Below, piece after piece: positions 9,787-20,321 of a stretch of DNA of 54,438 nt. Numbering within the stretch: the first letter of the stretch is position 1; every line of letters begins with the position of its first letter. This stretch comes from Basidiobolus meristosporus CBS 931.73 (lineage: Eukaryota > Basidiobolomycota > Basidiobolomycetes > Basidiobolales > Basidiobolaceae), in assembly GCA_002104905.1 (NCBI GenBank), contig MCFE01000601.1:1-54438 (forward strand). The letters run 5' to 3'. Under the pieces are notes generated by a model that worked only from the letters and a program-made list of their open reading frames with translations, did no database searches and was not told the DNA's origin. The translations under genes were made by a program, and so were the position numbers.

Positions 9787-11172
9787 TTAAAATGACAGTT
9801 GCTTAAGATTTCGGGACAATATTATGTCGTTCACAGAAGCCATGATGTGCCTGATTTGGGAGGTATCGGTGGCGTAGGTAAGATGGGAGTATATCACTTT
9901 CTCGGGGGACCGGTTCAGGCTTTCGAACCTCATTGTGAAGTAAGCGCTGGTCCGATTGAAGCTGTCGTTTGGACCTACCGAAGGGTTATTGCCAGGTTGT
10001 TGGCATTCATGTGCAAGCGCCTTACCTTTGTAGTCGGGGAAGTACTTTGACACTGGGCTATGCTTGATCTTCTCTCGAAAGAGGTCGATTTTGTTTAGGA
10101 ATAGAATGACCGAGGTTCGTTCAAACCAGTAAGAGTTACAGATGGAGTCGAACAGCATGAGTGCCTCATGCATACGGTTCTAGCCGAAGAGATTAACGTT
10201 GGGACCACGTGCGGTGGGATCACTGAACTCACCGTGTCGCGGTCTTCAGCTAGCGTCTGGTCATATCCACTAATGGCTACCAGGAAGAGCAGCGCAGTAA
10301 CATTTTCGAAACAATGGATCCATTTCTTTCGTTCGGAGCGCTGGCCACCCACGTCTACCATACTATGATTACGTTAATCCTGGGTATCTCATTCGGAGCA
10401 TACAACCTACCGATATGTCAATGGGCTCATGTCAAACACAGTCTCGGAGATCCCGGTGGTTTTGATCCTTGCATAGAGGATATCCTGATCCGAAGGAGAG
10501 TAATTCGATCTTGACAGTCGATCCAGCGACTCGAAGTAGCTGTGAATGATTGGTGAGCAAGTAGCAAGATAAGGTTTGCGATCACTTACTATATGGCATT
10601 GTCGTCAAGCTGATATAGGTTTGCTTTTTGGTAGCATGATTGGGCTCCAGCATCCTGCCATATGGCTCTCATTCCATCAAGATATTCCTGGGGGTATAGG
10701 TCACCACTGTCTAGTTCCGGGATCTCCTCAAAAAGCGGAATGTATCTCTACATAACGGATCGATAAGGAGGGACCTTTTGGATACAGAGTGGATGTTGAG
10801 CTTACTGCGTTTTCTTGGTTGCTGAGCGGGATATGGAGCACTTCCATCCCGAGAAGAAGATCTCGGATGGCCTGAGCGGCATTACGGAAGATGACTGTTC
10901 TGTATACCTCGCGCTCTTGGCTCGTAAAGCCATAATTGTGGATGAGACGCATCTGCTTCAAAATTGTGGATTTACCGGATTCCCCCGCGCCTGAGCAGAA
11001 AGCCAGTGTCAGTCCGCTGTTCTAGTCCAAAGGCAACCTCCCTCAACCTACCTAGTAGCAGTATCTTGATCTCGCTCTTTGCCCGCTTTGCTTCCGCTCT
11101 GAGCTGCTTCTCGATCAACCTTGTTTTCTGCTGCTCCTCTGATATCGATGGAGTGACAAAGCAATTCCCCAT
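9787..11172 (-). CDS. Heterotrimeric G-protein alpha subunit 1 (divergent C-terminus)
   Basis: Seven exons join in frame to 354 aa: 11172-11052, 10990-10806, 10747-10590, 10539-10411, 10362-10233, 10179-10026 and 9974-9787. The N-terminus MGNC carries Gly2 for myristoylation and Cys4 for palmitoylation. G1 is GAGESGKST, switch I is ARIKTTG (the ADP-ribosylatable Arg is kept), G3 is DVGGQRSE and G4 is NKID. G5 reads TYAT instead of the usual TCAT. The C-terminus ends LKQLSF and lacks the CGLx/CGxx tail that normally contacts receptors, so receptor coupling may differ. Intron positions in the P-loop, before YF.SLDR, before NR.HEAL and near the FPDYKG segment are shared with G-alpha 2. It acts at the plasma membrane in receptor-coupled signalling. 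Confidence 0.92.
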
Positions 11173-11203
11173 AATGGAACGATGTCGGATGAAAAAGATA
11201 TGG

Positions 11204-11278
11204 TTTTGGTTGGGAGGAGAATATCCGAAGAAGACAACCCTGTTATGGCTTTGGTTGGGAGAGGAATATCCAAAGAAG
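11204..11278. repeat. Imperfect direct repeat upstream of G-alpha 1
   Basis: Two copies of about 29 bp (core GGTTGGGA, then GAATATCC and AAGAAG) start at 11204 and 11250. They lie 30-105 bases upstream of the G-alpha 1 start codon and may be a promoter element or a simple local duplication. Confidence 0.5.
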
Positions 11279-12046
11279 CACTATTCAGTCAACAAATGTG
11301 AGGCATGGATATCGAGTGGTGGAATATGCGGCTGCTCTTATGGTAAAACGAAAAAAGGAAAACAGGGCAATCCACCATTGGCTAACATTTGGCATCGAAC
11401 ACGATCGTTTGTAATGGAATTCCCACTGTAAAGTATATACTGACTAAGGCCGTGGGAATTTAATGAAGCCTTGGTAGGCTTGACTCCTTTCTCCACGAGT
11501 TATCAACGTGTCTAGAGAACATTGTGGCACAAGTTTTGCAGTTTATATATCCAAACGCTCTACTCAAACTAGTTTGTATCTATCCATGAGCCACCACCTG
11601 GCTTGGGTGCCTACGCAGTATTATAAATCAGCAGTGAAAACGAGCCTACTTAGTATAGATCAGACACTGAATAGGGAGTACTTGGATATGCAAGTGGAGG
11701 GAACCTTGGATTGACCAGACTACTCAAAAAAGCTAAACTTCGATGGTGTGTAACGACATCCACTTGACGTTCGGTGTTCGTAAACTGGGGGAATCGAATT
11801 CTAGAAACGGATGCTGCATCTGTTGGACGTGCTTGGACGTTGATACTCGAAATATTCGGAATCGAGATCTTGGTGGAGAGGAATGAGTGGTCCAATTCCT
11901 TACGAAACCTGGTGGGAGAATGATGTCAGGGGATCAAGATACCATTTTGATGATTAATTCAATGTCGCCTGGATTGCGGAAAGATACGGTCTCTTTTATT
12001 CCAAGAAAATTGATTTTATATTTGCTTCACTACTTTCTTCCTAGAC
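11279..12046. other. Intergenic interval with a tiny ORF
   Basis: No family-level gene. A 24-codon frame beginning at 11883 (MSGPIPYETWWENDVRG) has protein-like composition and could be a small peptide, a terminal exon or an upstream ORF of the next gene. Evidence is weak. Confidence 0.3.
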
Positions 12047-12694
12047 ATGAATTCTGTCCGAGTGATTCGGTCCGCTCTACCTGCTTTCGCTGAAGCCTCA
12101 ACTTTCCACAGCAAGACCTCCCTTTGTGCTCGTCTGATTCACACCACACCTAAAAGAGGCAACTTCTTCGGACAGCCGCCTAAGCCTCAACAAGATGAAC
12201 AGGCCCAATACGTAAATCTCGTAAACAGCCGTTTCTTCGCTTTGCATAGGCCATTGCTGAGCGTCAATGGCTCCAATAGCTTTTTAAACCCAGAGGGTAA
12301 ATATTCGCACCACCTATAGCTATCCTTTTTCCTTCTCCCACCAACCTTACTGGATTTCTTAGCCATTCTCCCCGCCACCCCGCCAATGCCAGCCGACGAG
12401 TTCGACAACAACCTCGATTCAGAGCTGCCGGAGGAGTCGGTAACCAACTTCTCGACCATACCAGAGTATGTCCGGCTGGGCCCTTTCGCGGGTACGGTTT
12501 TACCGCCGCCCAGTTTATTTCTGAACGACTCCCCGCAGGAGGCTGGTCTTGATCAGTTCTTCGAGAATATACAACGCAAATACGCCGAGCCCTCCTCGAG
12601 CTCGAATCCACCTGAACAATCGCAAAGCTCAAGCGAAGCCAAGCTAGAGCTCAACGAGTCGGACTGCAAACTGGTCAAAAACTCTGAGAATTAG
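12047..12694 (+). CDS. Predicted mitochondrial protein of unknown function
   Basis: Two exons, 12047-12296 and 12363-12694, join through a 66-base GTAAAT..TTAG intron to 193 aa. Phase is kept (E|AILPATPP). The first about 40 residues (MNSVRVIRSALPAFAEAST, then ARLIHTTPKRGNFFG) are Arg/Ser/Thr-rich and contain RLIHTT, a motif common just before the processing site of fungal mitochondrial precursors. The mature part contains a conserved-looking segment, YVNLVNSRFFALHRPLL, then an acidic and serine-rich tail. I do not recognise the family; it may be a small assembly factor or mitoribosomal accessory protein, which is a guess from size and targeting only. It converges on the permease gene at 12933. 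Confidence 0.65.
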
Positions 12695-12932
12695 CAGAGC
12701 CCCATAGAAATCCCTCTCAACATCCATTAGCATTGAACCACCACCACCCCCTTTCAAGTAACTGACTTTCCCCAATGATTCCTCGCATGCACACCTCCCG
12801 CCCCTCATCCCTAGATTCCGTGCTCATTCACCGTCATCAACTCAACAACAACAACTAATCCGAGTAAAGATATTAAAAAAGCGAAGACTGAGTTTATTTA
12901 CAATGAAAGGTACATGTTCAAACACAAACACA
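12695..12932. other. Convergent 3' UTR interval
   Basis: Short spacer between the stops of the mitochondrial protein gene and the permease gene. It is C/A-rich. On the plus strand ATATTAAAAAAG is the only signal-like element and no ORF is plausible. Confidence 0.5.
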
Positions 12933-14944
12933 CTAGTACAAGCAGATTATGGCTATACCGAGGACCATAATAATGGGCGTCGTCCACAGCGAGTATCTCA
13001 GCCAGATGCGGGATTTGCCAAAGTGAGTACGGATGGAATCGACCGTGCTGAACTTGATGGTTTCCTAGAGGGAGCGAAGTTAGTACCTGTGTCCTGGGAA
13101 GAGCCAACCGAAAGCACTTACGTTCATGGCGAAGCCGACGGCACTACCGGTGAAGAGCAAATTGCTCGTGAGGGCGATGCACCACACCAACAGCCAGATC
13201 AACTTCTGCCCGTAGATCTCGTCGATCATATTCTCCATGAGTGGCAATAGAAGAAGCAGCGTGGCGACCGGACTCAACACGATGTTGAACGACGTGACGA
13301 AAAACACCAGACTCGCCAGCAAGACGATCGGGTTATCGTTGACGGCCAGCTTGCTGCACGCGAGTTTCCATGCATCGATTAGAAGCGGGGTTTCCTGGAT
13401 CCCGCGGATCATGATGAACAGCCCGAAGTAGTATGCAAGTGAGGGGAAGTCCAGATCAGCAAACAAATCGTTGTGGCCATCCCGGTTCTCAACCAACGCG
13501 ATGATCAACGCCACCACCAGCGCCGTCCAACCGACGTGGTTTTCCAGGGCTATCCCGGTGTACATGAACACTATCGCGCTTCCGAAAATGATGCTCCGAT
13601 AGTGGTCCCTCCAGAACTCGAGAAACCCGATAATGGTCTTGTCGAAGAACAGGCCATGCTTCTTACGAGTGGGGGAGTATCTGGAGGAGCAGGGCGACAG
13701 ACAACTGCTGTTCGGCGAGAGACAACTGCTGCTGCTGGGCGAGAACCCAGCTGGTGGGATCAGCAGCGTCGGCGGGGGAGATGGGGGACACCTGGTGCGT
13801 GGGATGGGCAACACCGCAACCGAGGGATCTATCGGGGTGCTTGGTGGGGCGTCGATCGTTTCGTACACGGGGATGCTTTCCGGTGAGGTGGATAAGATCT
13901 CACAGTAGATGGGGACCGGAGAGCCCAGTAGCGGGGTGTCCTCCTTGGCACTGCCGTCATGGATATTGATACAGATGGGCCCCACAGGCTGAGCCTCGAG
14001 CCTTTCATCTATGTATAAGGTGTTTCTGTTCTGCGCAGCCTTTCTGTATTCCTCGGCGATCTTATAAAACTCGGGGGAATTGATGGCGATATGATTGTGC
14101 TCGGCATAACTGGATGCTTGTAAGCGAAAAACCGGGAGTGATCTGCGATAGTACAGCCCGAGAAAGACCGCGTTGACAAGCAGCCCAACGAAGGCAGGGA
14201 TCGACATGCGCAGGAAGTACTGGTTGAAGTCCAGGTCTGCAATCATCTCGTGAGCTAATAAACTGTTGATGTTGCCAACCACACTCGCGATGGAGCCAAT
14301 GTTGCTTGAAGTGACCTGCAGGTGGGCAATGGAGAGATTGGTTATCATTATACTTATGGGGAGGGGGCTGTGAGTAGACTTACGGCTGCCACAGCAAACG
14401 GCTCGATATTTAGGCTGTAGTCTTCACAGAGGGTGATCACCACGGTACAAACATAGACTGCAGATATATCGCTCATAAAGAAAAACCCTAGCAACCCTGA
14501 CAACAGGGAAAGTCGCAGCATCAAGTTGAGTGGGGTTGGCGCCCCCTTCAGTAGGATTTGACGAAAGTAATACACAAAGCCCTAGAACGACAAGTCAGTA
14601 CGGGCCCTTCTAAGCCTTACGGCAGCGGTGAAGTGAGCAGATACCTTGTCGTTGATCCTGGTCATAATTATCATAAAGGCGAACAAGAGTAATAGGGTGC
14701 TTCCGTGCAAACTACTGTAGGCCTCCGCAGGCGTAATGACGTCCAAGGCTACCATGGAGCCACCCGCGATTAAGGAGAATATGGACCGGTTGATGTTCAG
14801 ACCGGCCCTGACTTTGGCGAAAGAGATCAGAGCAATGACGCATATCAATATGGCAGTGTATGTTTGATAGGAATGGTAATCAAGGCGAGGGATTTGGATA
14901 TCCGTGGCTTCCATCATAGTCTCGTGCCCGTGATGGAGGGACAT
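12933..14944 (-). CDS. ArsB/NhaD/P-protein-like 12-TM permease
   Basis: Four exons (14944-14645, 14581-14384, 14315-13122, 13064-12933) give 607 aa in continuous phase. The second intron must use the acceptor at 14316, because the nearer AG breaks the frame. Hydrophobic helices flank a family-like signature (FFFMSDISAVYV, then TSSNIGSIASVVGNINS), which resembles the NDT and ANIGG..TPIGNP..N motifs of the ion transporter superfamily (arsenite pump ArsB, Na+/H+ antiporter NhaD, P protein, CitMHS). A Pro/Ser-rich cytosolic loop of about 130 residues separates the two halves, as in eukaryotic P-protein homologues. The last helix (TTPIIMVLGIAIICLY) is on its own exon. The substrate (arsenite, H+/Na+, Cl-, citrate or tyrosine-related) cannot be assigned. 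Confidence 0.78.
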
Positions 14945-15075
14945 AAGAAGTGAGGGTGCTGGGTATGTTCGTAAGAATCTTTATTTCGAAGCTACTGCTC
15001 AAGTAACCAGTCAAAGGAATCGATGGAGCACGAAGAAGTATTAAGTAGGAGTGAATGTGCAGATTGTTGATAAGT

Positions 15076-15502
15076 CTAGCTAAAATCCATAGAAGCTATA
15101 TGTAGATTTTCCATATTGAATAAATCAAGGAATATTATGAAGAACAAGGTAGTTTTTCCAGCAAATGAGCAGCCCAACCGAATCAGCATGCGAGGTATTC
15201 GGGAATAAAGTGAGATGGTATATAAATAGTCAATCAGCGACATAAAGGACATACCGGCCAAAAGCGAAGCGTCATCCAGCCCAGAATAGTCGCATCCGTG
15301 GTCTAAGAAAGCCAAAACAATGTATGGATTTGCCACCTACTCACCATTCAGGAACGATTTGGGAATGCCAAACATGCTGTTTTCCAAAACCGAAACTTTC
15401 GAAGAACCGGAGGAATTGTCAGGAAGGGTTAGTGAGTGTGGAAAGATCTTTTGTGGAACGTAGGTTGGACGGCGAAATCGGATACAAGTATAAGCTATCA
15501 GT
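15076..15502 (-). other. Possible 3' exons of the bestrophin-like gene
   Basis: Three blocks (15502-15345, 15302-15255, 15095-15076) are bounded by plausible donors (GTGAGT, GTATGT) and acceptors (TCTAG, CTTAG, ATAG). They keep one phase and end at a TAG. If joined to the bestrophin-like gene through a donor at 15582 (GTTAAT), the protein would grow to about 405 aa. The encoded tail (for example NSSGSSKVSVLENSMFG) has no recognisable domain. The last exon is only 20 nt and the first donor is weak, so the extension is tentative. Confidence 0.35.
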
Positions 15503-15569
15503 CTAGACAGGTTGGTTAAAATTAACCAGAGTCGTGCTGGAGAATGCTTAAGATTTATTTCGATCATGG

Positions 15570-16628
15570 TTACTGGATTAACGTCTCGCCCAGGTTGCTT
15601 TGTCTTTTGGGAACTCTGGCTACGATGTAGTCCGCCTCTCGCCGCAGCTCGTCGCAGAAATCGTCAATGGGTAGATCGTTCAGATCGTAGCCAAAGGGAT
15701 TTTCGATCTCCGCCCCGATCCCGTCAATCCCGAATAACATGAAGGCCACGATACAGACCATGGGGATCGTCAACCAGTGGAGCTCCTTGACCAGAGTGAA
15801 CGGCAGAGCCCCGCAGTATGCGTAGAGACATTGCTGGAGATGGATATTGTACGCCATGGGGATGGGTGTGCGAAGGATTCTCTCCAAACCACCGAAGCAA
15901 TCCACGATGCCCGAGAGGGCGTTGCTGAGCACGGTGTTCTGCGGCCCCTCGATTTTCTTGGACTTGAATTGCTTCTGGATATACATGCTGACATAAAAGG
16001 CAATCTCCAGGGGCAAGTTGATCCCGGTCTCGGAGTCGATTTCTACGGAGGAGCGATAGTGCGAGAGGTTGTTCGTAGCATAGGTGGCTTTGTAGCGAAG
16101 TCTGGATGTGAATTGAAGCTCAAGGGGCAGCAGCTCCTCGAGCTCCAGATGCGGAGTGTCGTTTTCCCCTCGAAGATGGTGTTTGGTGGCCAAGGCAAAG
16201 GCCAGGAGTAGCTTGATGGCCTGGTCTTTCTCCTTTTGATCGGTGGTATCTTCCTCAACCACTTCTATCCAAAATTGTCGAATGATGTTGCGTATGGAGG
16301 TGCGCAGCGAAGTCCACAAGCGCCTACCCTCGTAGTAACGGTCGTATGCGGTGTTGGTTCTAAACACCAAGAGGAGGCCCACGACCACCGAAAGCGAGGG
16401 CACTAAACGAGCAGCCTGTTAGGGACGGAACATGCAATTGGCCACAGAACACTAACCGATTGCGTTCGGAAGCGCCAGCTGAATCTTCCTCACCTCATAC
16501 AAGTAGACTATTAGCCACGTAAAGGCGGTGATAGCCACGATATGCGGGAAAATGGCCGGGAGTACCGAGCCCTTGAACCTAAACACATCCGGATAGACCA
16601 GGAATCTTTTTTTGGGATAGGGCTCCAT
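15570..16628 (-). CDS. Bestrophin-like (UPF0187/RFP-TM) chloride channel
   Basis: Exons 16628-16457 and 16402-15570 (intron GTTAGT..TTTAG) give 334 aa. Family signatures are FRTNTAYDRYYEGRRLW near residue 72 and TPIPMAYNIHLQQ near 235. A C-terminal block, GIDGIGAEIENPFG followed by NDLPIDDFC, contains the acidic calcium-clasp-like region of bestrophins. Several hydrophobic helices are present (VAITAFTWLIVYLY and MVCIVAFMLFGI). Such proteins form pentameric anion channels in the plasma membrane or organelle membranes. The start ATG at 16628 is the first in frame. Downstream exons at 15076-15502 may extend the C-terminus. Confidence 0.85.
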
Positions 16629-17102
16629 AGACAGTGTGGTGAGAGGAGCGAAATCCCGTCAAGAGACATTTATATCGCAATATGGGCACATGAGCCAGTG
16701 CCGTTCAACAGGCTTAATGGATTCTGTGAAACAGCAGCTAGTGCATGATGAACTCGAAGCTGGATATTCCTCATCGAACCCCATGATCGCAGCCAATCGA
16801 TGCTGGGCCAACGGGGATTGGTGGCACATATCTCATACTGCAGCACAGATTGGGCCTGGCTACCTGTACACTTGTGGTTGGCAAATAGAAACGAGTAGCG
16901 ACCGAAGAGCTCGCAATACATTTATCAATCGATTTTAATGGATCGCAAAAATGTTGATAAACACGGATTAGAAGGGAGGCAGTGTGAGGACGACGATGTG
17001 AAGCGCAGCAAGGGACCAACGAATTCATCTCTAAAATTATCTACATTTAAATGAATCCTGGCTAAAGGGTAGACATGCGGAGTGGGTGAGAGAGAAGATG
17101 GA
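16629..17102. other. Intergenic, no gene seen
   Basis: Upstream region of the bestrophin-like gene and 3' side of the trihelix gene. The frames here are short and composition-driven. No repeats were recognised. Confidence 0.5.
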
Positions 17103-18178
17103 CTATTTGTGTTTGATTGCCTCGATGAGAGAGCTCATCAACTCGCTTTGCATCTCGAACAGCTTCCTAGACTCCGCCTCCCTGGCACAGCGCTTCTCTT
17201 CCCGCAGCCTCTCCTTCTCCTCTTGGGATTTCTGATGATCGATATGGGTCTGCTCACGATACTGCCGTGTAGCCTCTCTGCGCCTGGCCTCTCTCTCGTC
17301 CCTGGCGATCAAGTGGTGCAACAAGCTCTGGATTTCTTCGGCAAACTTGCGCTTCTTGCTGCCCTCCGAGTCGAAGTCATCGTCAGACTCGGACTCGTCC
17401 GAATCTCTGTCGTGCTTGTTCCAATTGGAGTTGGCTCGGTTGAGCTCGTACGAACGCAAGGAATTCATCGACAACGAAGGGGAGCCTGTACGATCCTCCC
17501 CCTCCAACCCAGCGAAATTCCCCGACAGGAGCAGCTTCATGTCAGCGAAGTAGTCGAAGTTCGCGACTGCCTCTGGATCCTCCGAGTTGTTAACAAAGCA
17601 TTGCTAAGAGGCAACAAAATCGGTTAATAAAAGCTATCCGGGGCCGAAACCAACCAACTCGAGCCAACCTTATATTTGGCCATGAGCACTCGGACTCGAC
17701 TCTTGCACATGGTGGCTGTACGGTTGAAGCCGGCGTGCTGAAGCTCTCCAGCCACCTTCTCCCACACCGACATATTTCTCTTGTGCTTCTTGAGTCTTGG
17801 ATAGTACTTCTTCCACTTCTCGATAAGCAATTGTGTCTCACGGTGTTGCCAATTCTCCGAACGCTCTCGCTTCAGCGAGGTGCGCTCGTGATCCACCGAG
17901 CCGGGCGTGGTCACGGAATCTCTGAACTTGTCGGCCCTGTTGGAGATTGGGGTGGTGAACTTTTCGTTGTGGTTCAGCCCGGTGTCTGGATGTGGCGAGG
18001 GAGGCAAATGGGCGCTGTATTCCATCGGCTCGCCCCTGGCGAGAAGCTTGCCATCCGTATCAAAAGGGAGCGCGGTGTGGATGTGGGCCATGTGTGTGTC
18101 CTCTAACGTAGGCTGGCCTACAGATACCACTGCTTCGTATAGTTCATTTCCGAACGGTGCTGAATCCTGGCCTGACAT
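17103..18178 (-). CDS. Trihelix/Myb-SANT-like DNA-binding protein with C-terminal coiled coil
   Basis: Exons 18178-17669 and 17603-17103 join in phase 0 (MAKYK|QCFVNN) to 336 aa. Residues about 108-175 form a Myb/SANT-like trihelix domain: W at the start (ENWQHRETQLLIEKW), a central NMSVWEKVAGEL, and FNRTATMCKSRVRVLMAKYK, which fits the third, DNA-contacting helix. The C-terminal about 75 residues are strongly charged and heptad-like (RDEREARRREATRQYR, then EEKERLREEKRC), predicting a long coiled coil for dimerisation. The middle is acidic (DSDESESDDDFDSEGSKKRKF) and includes a KKRK basic patch that could be a nuclear signal. It is probably a sequence-specific transcription factor; the target is unknown. 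Confidence 0.8.
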
Positions 18179-18548
18179 AAGTACTATTATATAATAAGCA
18201 GTTTAATAGGAATCTATATAAATTAAAGGAGAGGAGAAAATTTCTGCTCAAGGGGAGAAGGATCCTGCTAAAAGACCACACCTCATCCATCGCACCACAA
18301 ATAAAAATGGCGGGTAGAAAAAAAAAGTCATCCATGGAGATTGGATGAAGGATGAAAGATGGATGATACATGATCCACCCATGACATGATCTGAACACAG
18401 GTTTAATGATGATTGTGGTGAGGGGGGACTGTTGGCCGATTATAGCAAATACCATTGTTGGCCATTCCAGCTGCAATTCTACTGTGCTAAATCGTTGACC
18501 GTCCTAGCTGCGATTCTACGTCGTCAAGACTAAATATAGAAAGCCCCT
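18179..18548. other. Short intergenic interval
   Basis: Between the trihelix start and the G-alpha 2 stop. It contains simple GGATGA-rich sequence near 18330-18365 and no gene. Confidence 0.5.
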
Positions 18549-19857
18549 TTAAACAAGCCCGCACTCCTCCAGATTTTTCTGCACCAGGATGTCCCGCACC
18601 GCTGCCATCACGAACTTCACTTGCTCAGTGTCGGTGGCGCAGGTCAGGTGGGAATAAACCTGTTTGTTGGCTGCTTGGACCAGCGCCGTAAACCGCTTCG
18701 TGATGTACTCGCAAGCACTTGCATAGTTGGAGCCACCTAGAGGCACAGGTCAAAAAGAAAGCCAAACCACCCCGACCAAAGGAGAAACACTCGCGTACCT
18801 TCGTAGTTCGGAAAGCACTTACGCAGCGGGGAGGAGACCAGCTTTTCCTTGAAGAGGTCGATCTTGTTGAGGAACAGGATGATGGAGGTTTTCTTGAACC
18901 AGCCCGAGTTGCAGATGGAGTCGAACAGGGTGAGCGCCTCGTGCACACGATTCTGGTGAAGGCGAGGGAACGGGGTTAGCGGCACACGTGACATGAGCAC
19001 GACCTCGAGTCCATCTTACCACCGAGTGGTCTTCATCCAACGTCTGGTCGTATTCGCTGATGGCGACTAGAAACAGAATGGCCGTGACGTTCTCGAAGCA
19101 GTGGATCCATTTTTTCCGCTCAGAGCGTTGCCCGCCCACGTCCAACAGCCGGTAGGTAAGGTTGCCTTCTTTGAAGGTTGTCTCGGCGATGCCGGTTGTC
19201 TTGATTCTGGAGCGCAGGATATCTTGGTCGGTGGGGAGATAGTGTGGCTTTGAGATCCTATCAAGTTGGTCGAAGTAGCTGACCCGAGGGGGTTAGATCG
19301 AGAGGTTGGGTCGGGGTGTGCGGGGTCAGAGACTTACTACTTCGCGGAATCGTATAGCTGGTATTCCGCGGACCTTCTGAAACAAGCCTGGACTCCAGGG
19401 TCAGTCCAGAGGGAGGAGATGTGGTTGAAGGTTTCGGGGGCGACCGGTTGATCAATCTCCAGCTGTAGATGGGTGATGTAGTCTGCGGCAGCCGCGTTCT
19501 TCTCGTTGCCCAGAGAAATGTTCAGGCCATTCATGGCGGTCAGGATGACCTTCATGGAATGGACCACGTTTGATGAGATGATGTTTCGGTAGGTGTCCCG
19601 CTCGCACTGATCGTACCCGTTGTTGTGGATCAGCTTCATCTGACGGAAGATCGTGCTTTTGCCAGACTCGCCTGCGCCTGGGGAGTGAAGCCATGTTAGC
19701 ACGCGACTCGCCGCGGGGGTTTACCCACCTCAACAATACCTAGCAAGAGCATTTTGATCTCATTCTTTTGGGACAGCCTGTCCTTTTTGATCAGATTCTC
19801 GATCTCATCGTGCTTTCGCTTTTCGTCCAAATTGTCGTGGCTGATGCAGCACCCCAT
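18549..19857 (-). CDS. Heterotrimeric G-protein alpha subunit 2
   Basis: Five exons (19857-19740, 19677-19338, 19278-19020, 18952-18799, 18736-18549) join to 352 aa. The N-terminus MGCC gives the myristoylation Gly2 and a palmitoylatable Cys. All G boxes are canonical: GAGESGKST (G1), R.KTTGI (switch I), DVGGQRSE (G3), NKID (G4), TCAT (G5). The C-terminus ends EECGLV, keeping the Cys at -4 and the receptor-contact tail that G-alpha 1 has lost. Codon use is more GC-rich than in G-alpha 1. Four intron positions coincide with G-alpha 1, indicating descent from one ancestral gene. It is divergently arranged with RPL5, with 465 bases between the starts. Confidence 0.93.
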
Positions 19858-20242
19858 GCGGCGTTGAGTTAGGGTCGGTTTGGGATCTGTCGAGTGGGAG
19901 GGTGGTCTTTTATATGGGTTCGGTGATGCAGCTGAGAGCGGCCTCGATACAAATGGAGCTGGGGGTGCGGACTTGGGCTTACAATGATCTGGTTATAATG
20001 CAGGGAGTAGATTAGTGTCTCCGGACTTATTTATGTGGGCAGAGACGCTAGCTCAGGTGATTATAATTACCACGATCCATTGTGCCATAGGAAGAGAATG
20101 GCAATCGGCGAAGTCCAGCAAGTGCCTGATCGCTCCCAATAAGCAGTCATTGAAACATCGCTGGCGAATAGCAGATGGGAGAGAAAAAAATCGAACGGAG
20201 GATCGCTCACCCCACTTTGGGGAGAGAAAAAATGGCCATCGG

Positions 20243-20248
20243 TATAAA
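20243..20248 (+). promoter_or_regulatory. TATA box of RPL5
   Basis: TATAAA lies about 80 bases upstream of the RPL5 ATG at 20322, in a region shared with the divergent G-alpha 2 gene. Confidence 0.5.
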
Positions 20249-20321
20249 TGTTTTTGGCCCCGAATGACGGTGCCCCCTCTTTACTCAACGGAATCTTCGA
20301 TCCCCTCGTGCGTCCGTTAAA

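Noticed and set aside
11883-11957. 24-codon frame MSGPIPYETWWENDVRG
   Set aside because: Too short and without a recognised family; kept only as a note in the intergenic entry.
15115-15200. P-loop-like GCSFAGKTT on the minus strand
   Set aside because: No switch motifs or G boxes follow, and the stretch lies within a probable intron, so it is likely chance.
16670-16921. Minus-strand 83-codon frame
   Set aside because: No conserved motif or splice-consistent extension; composition is typical of noncoding sequence.
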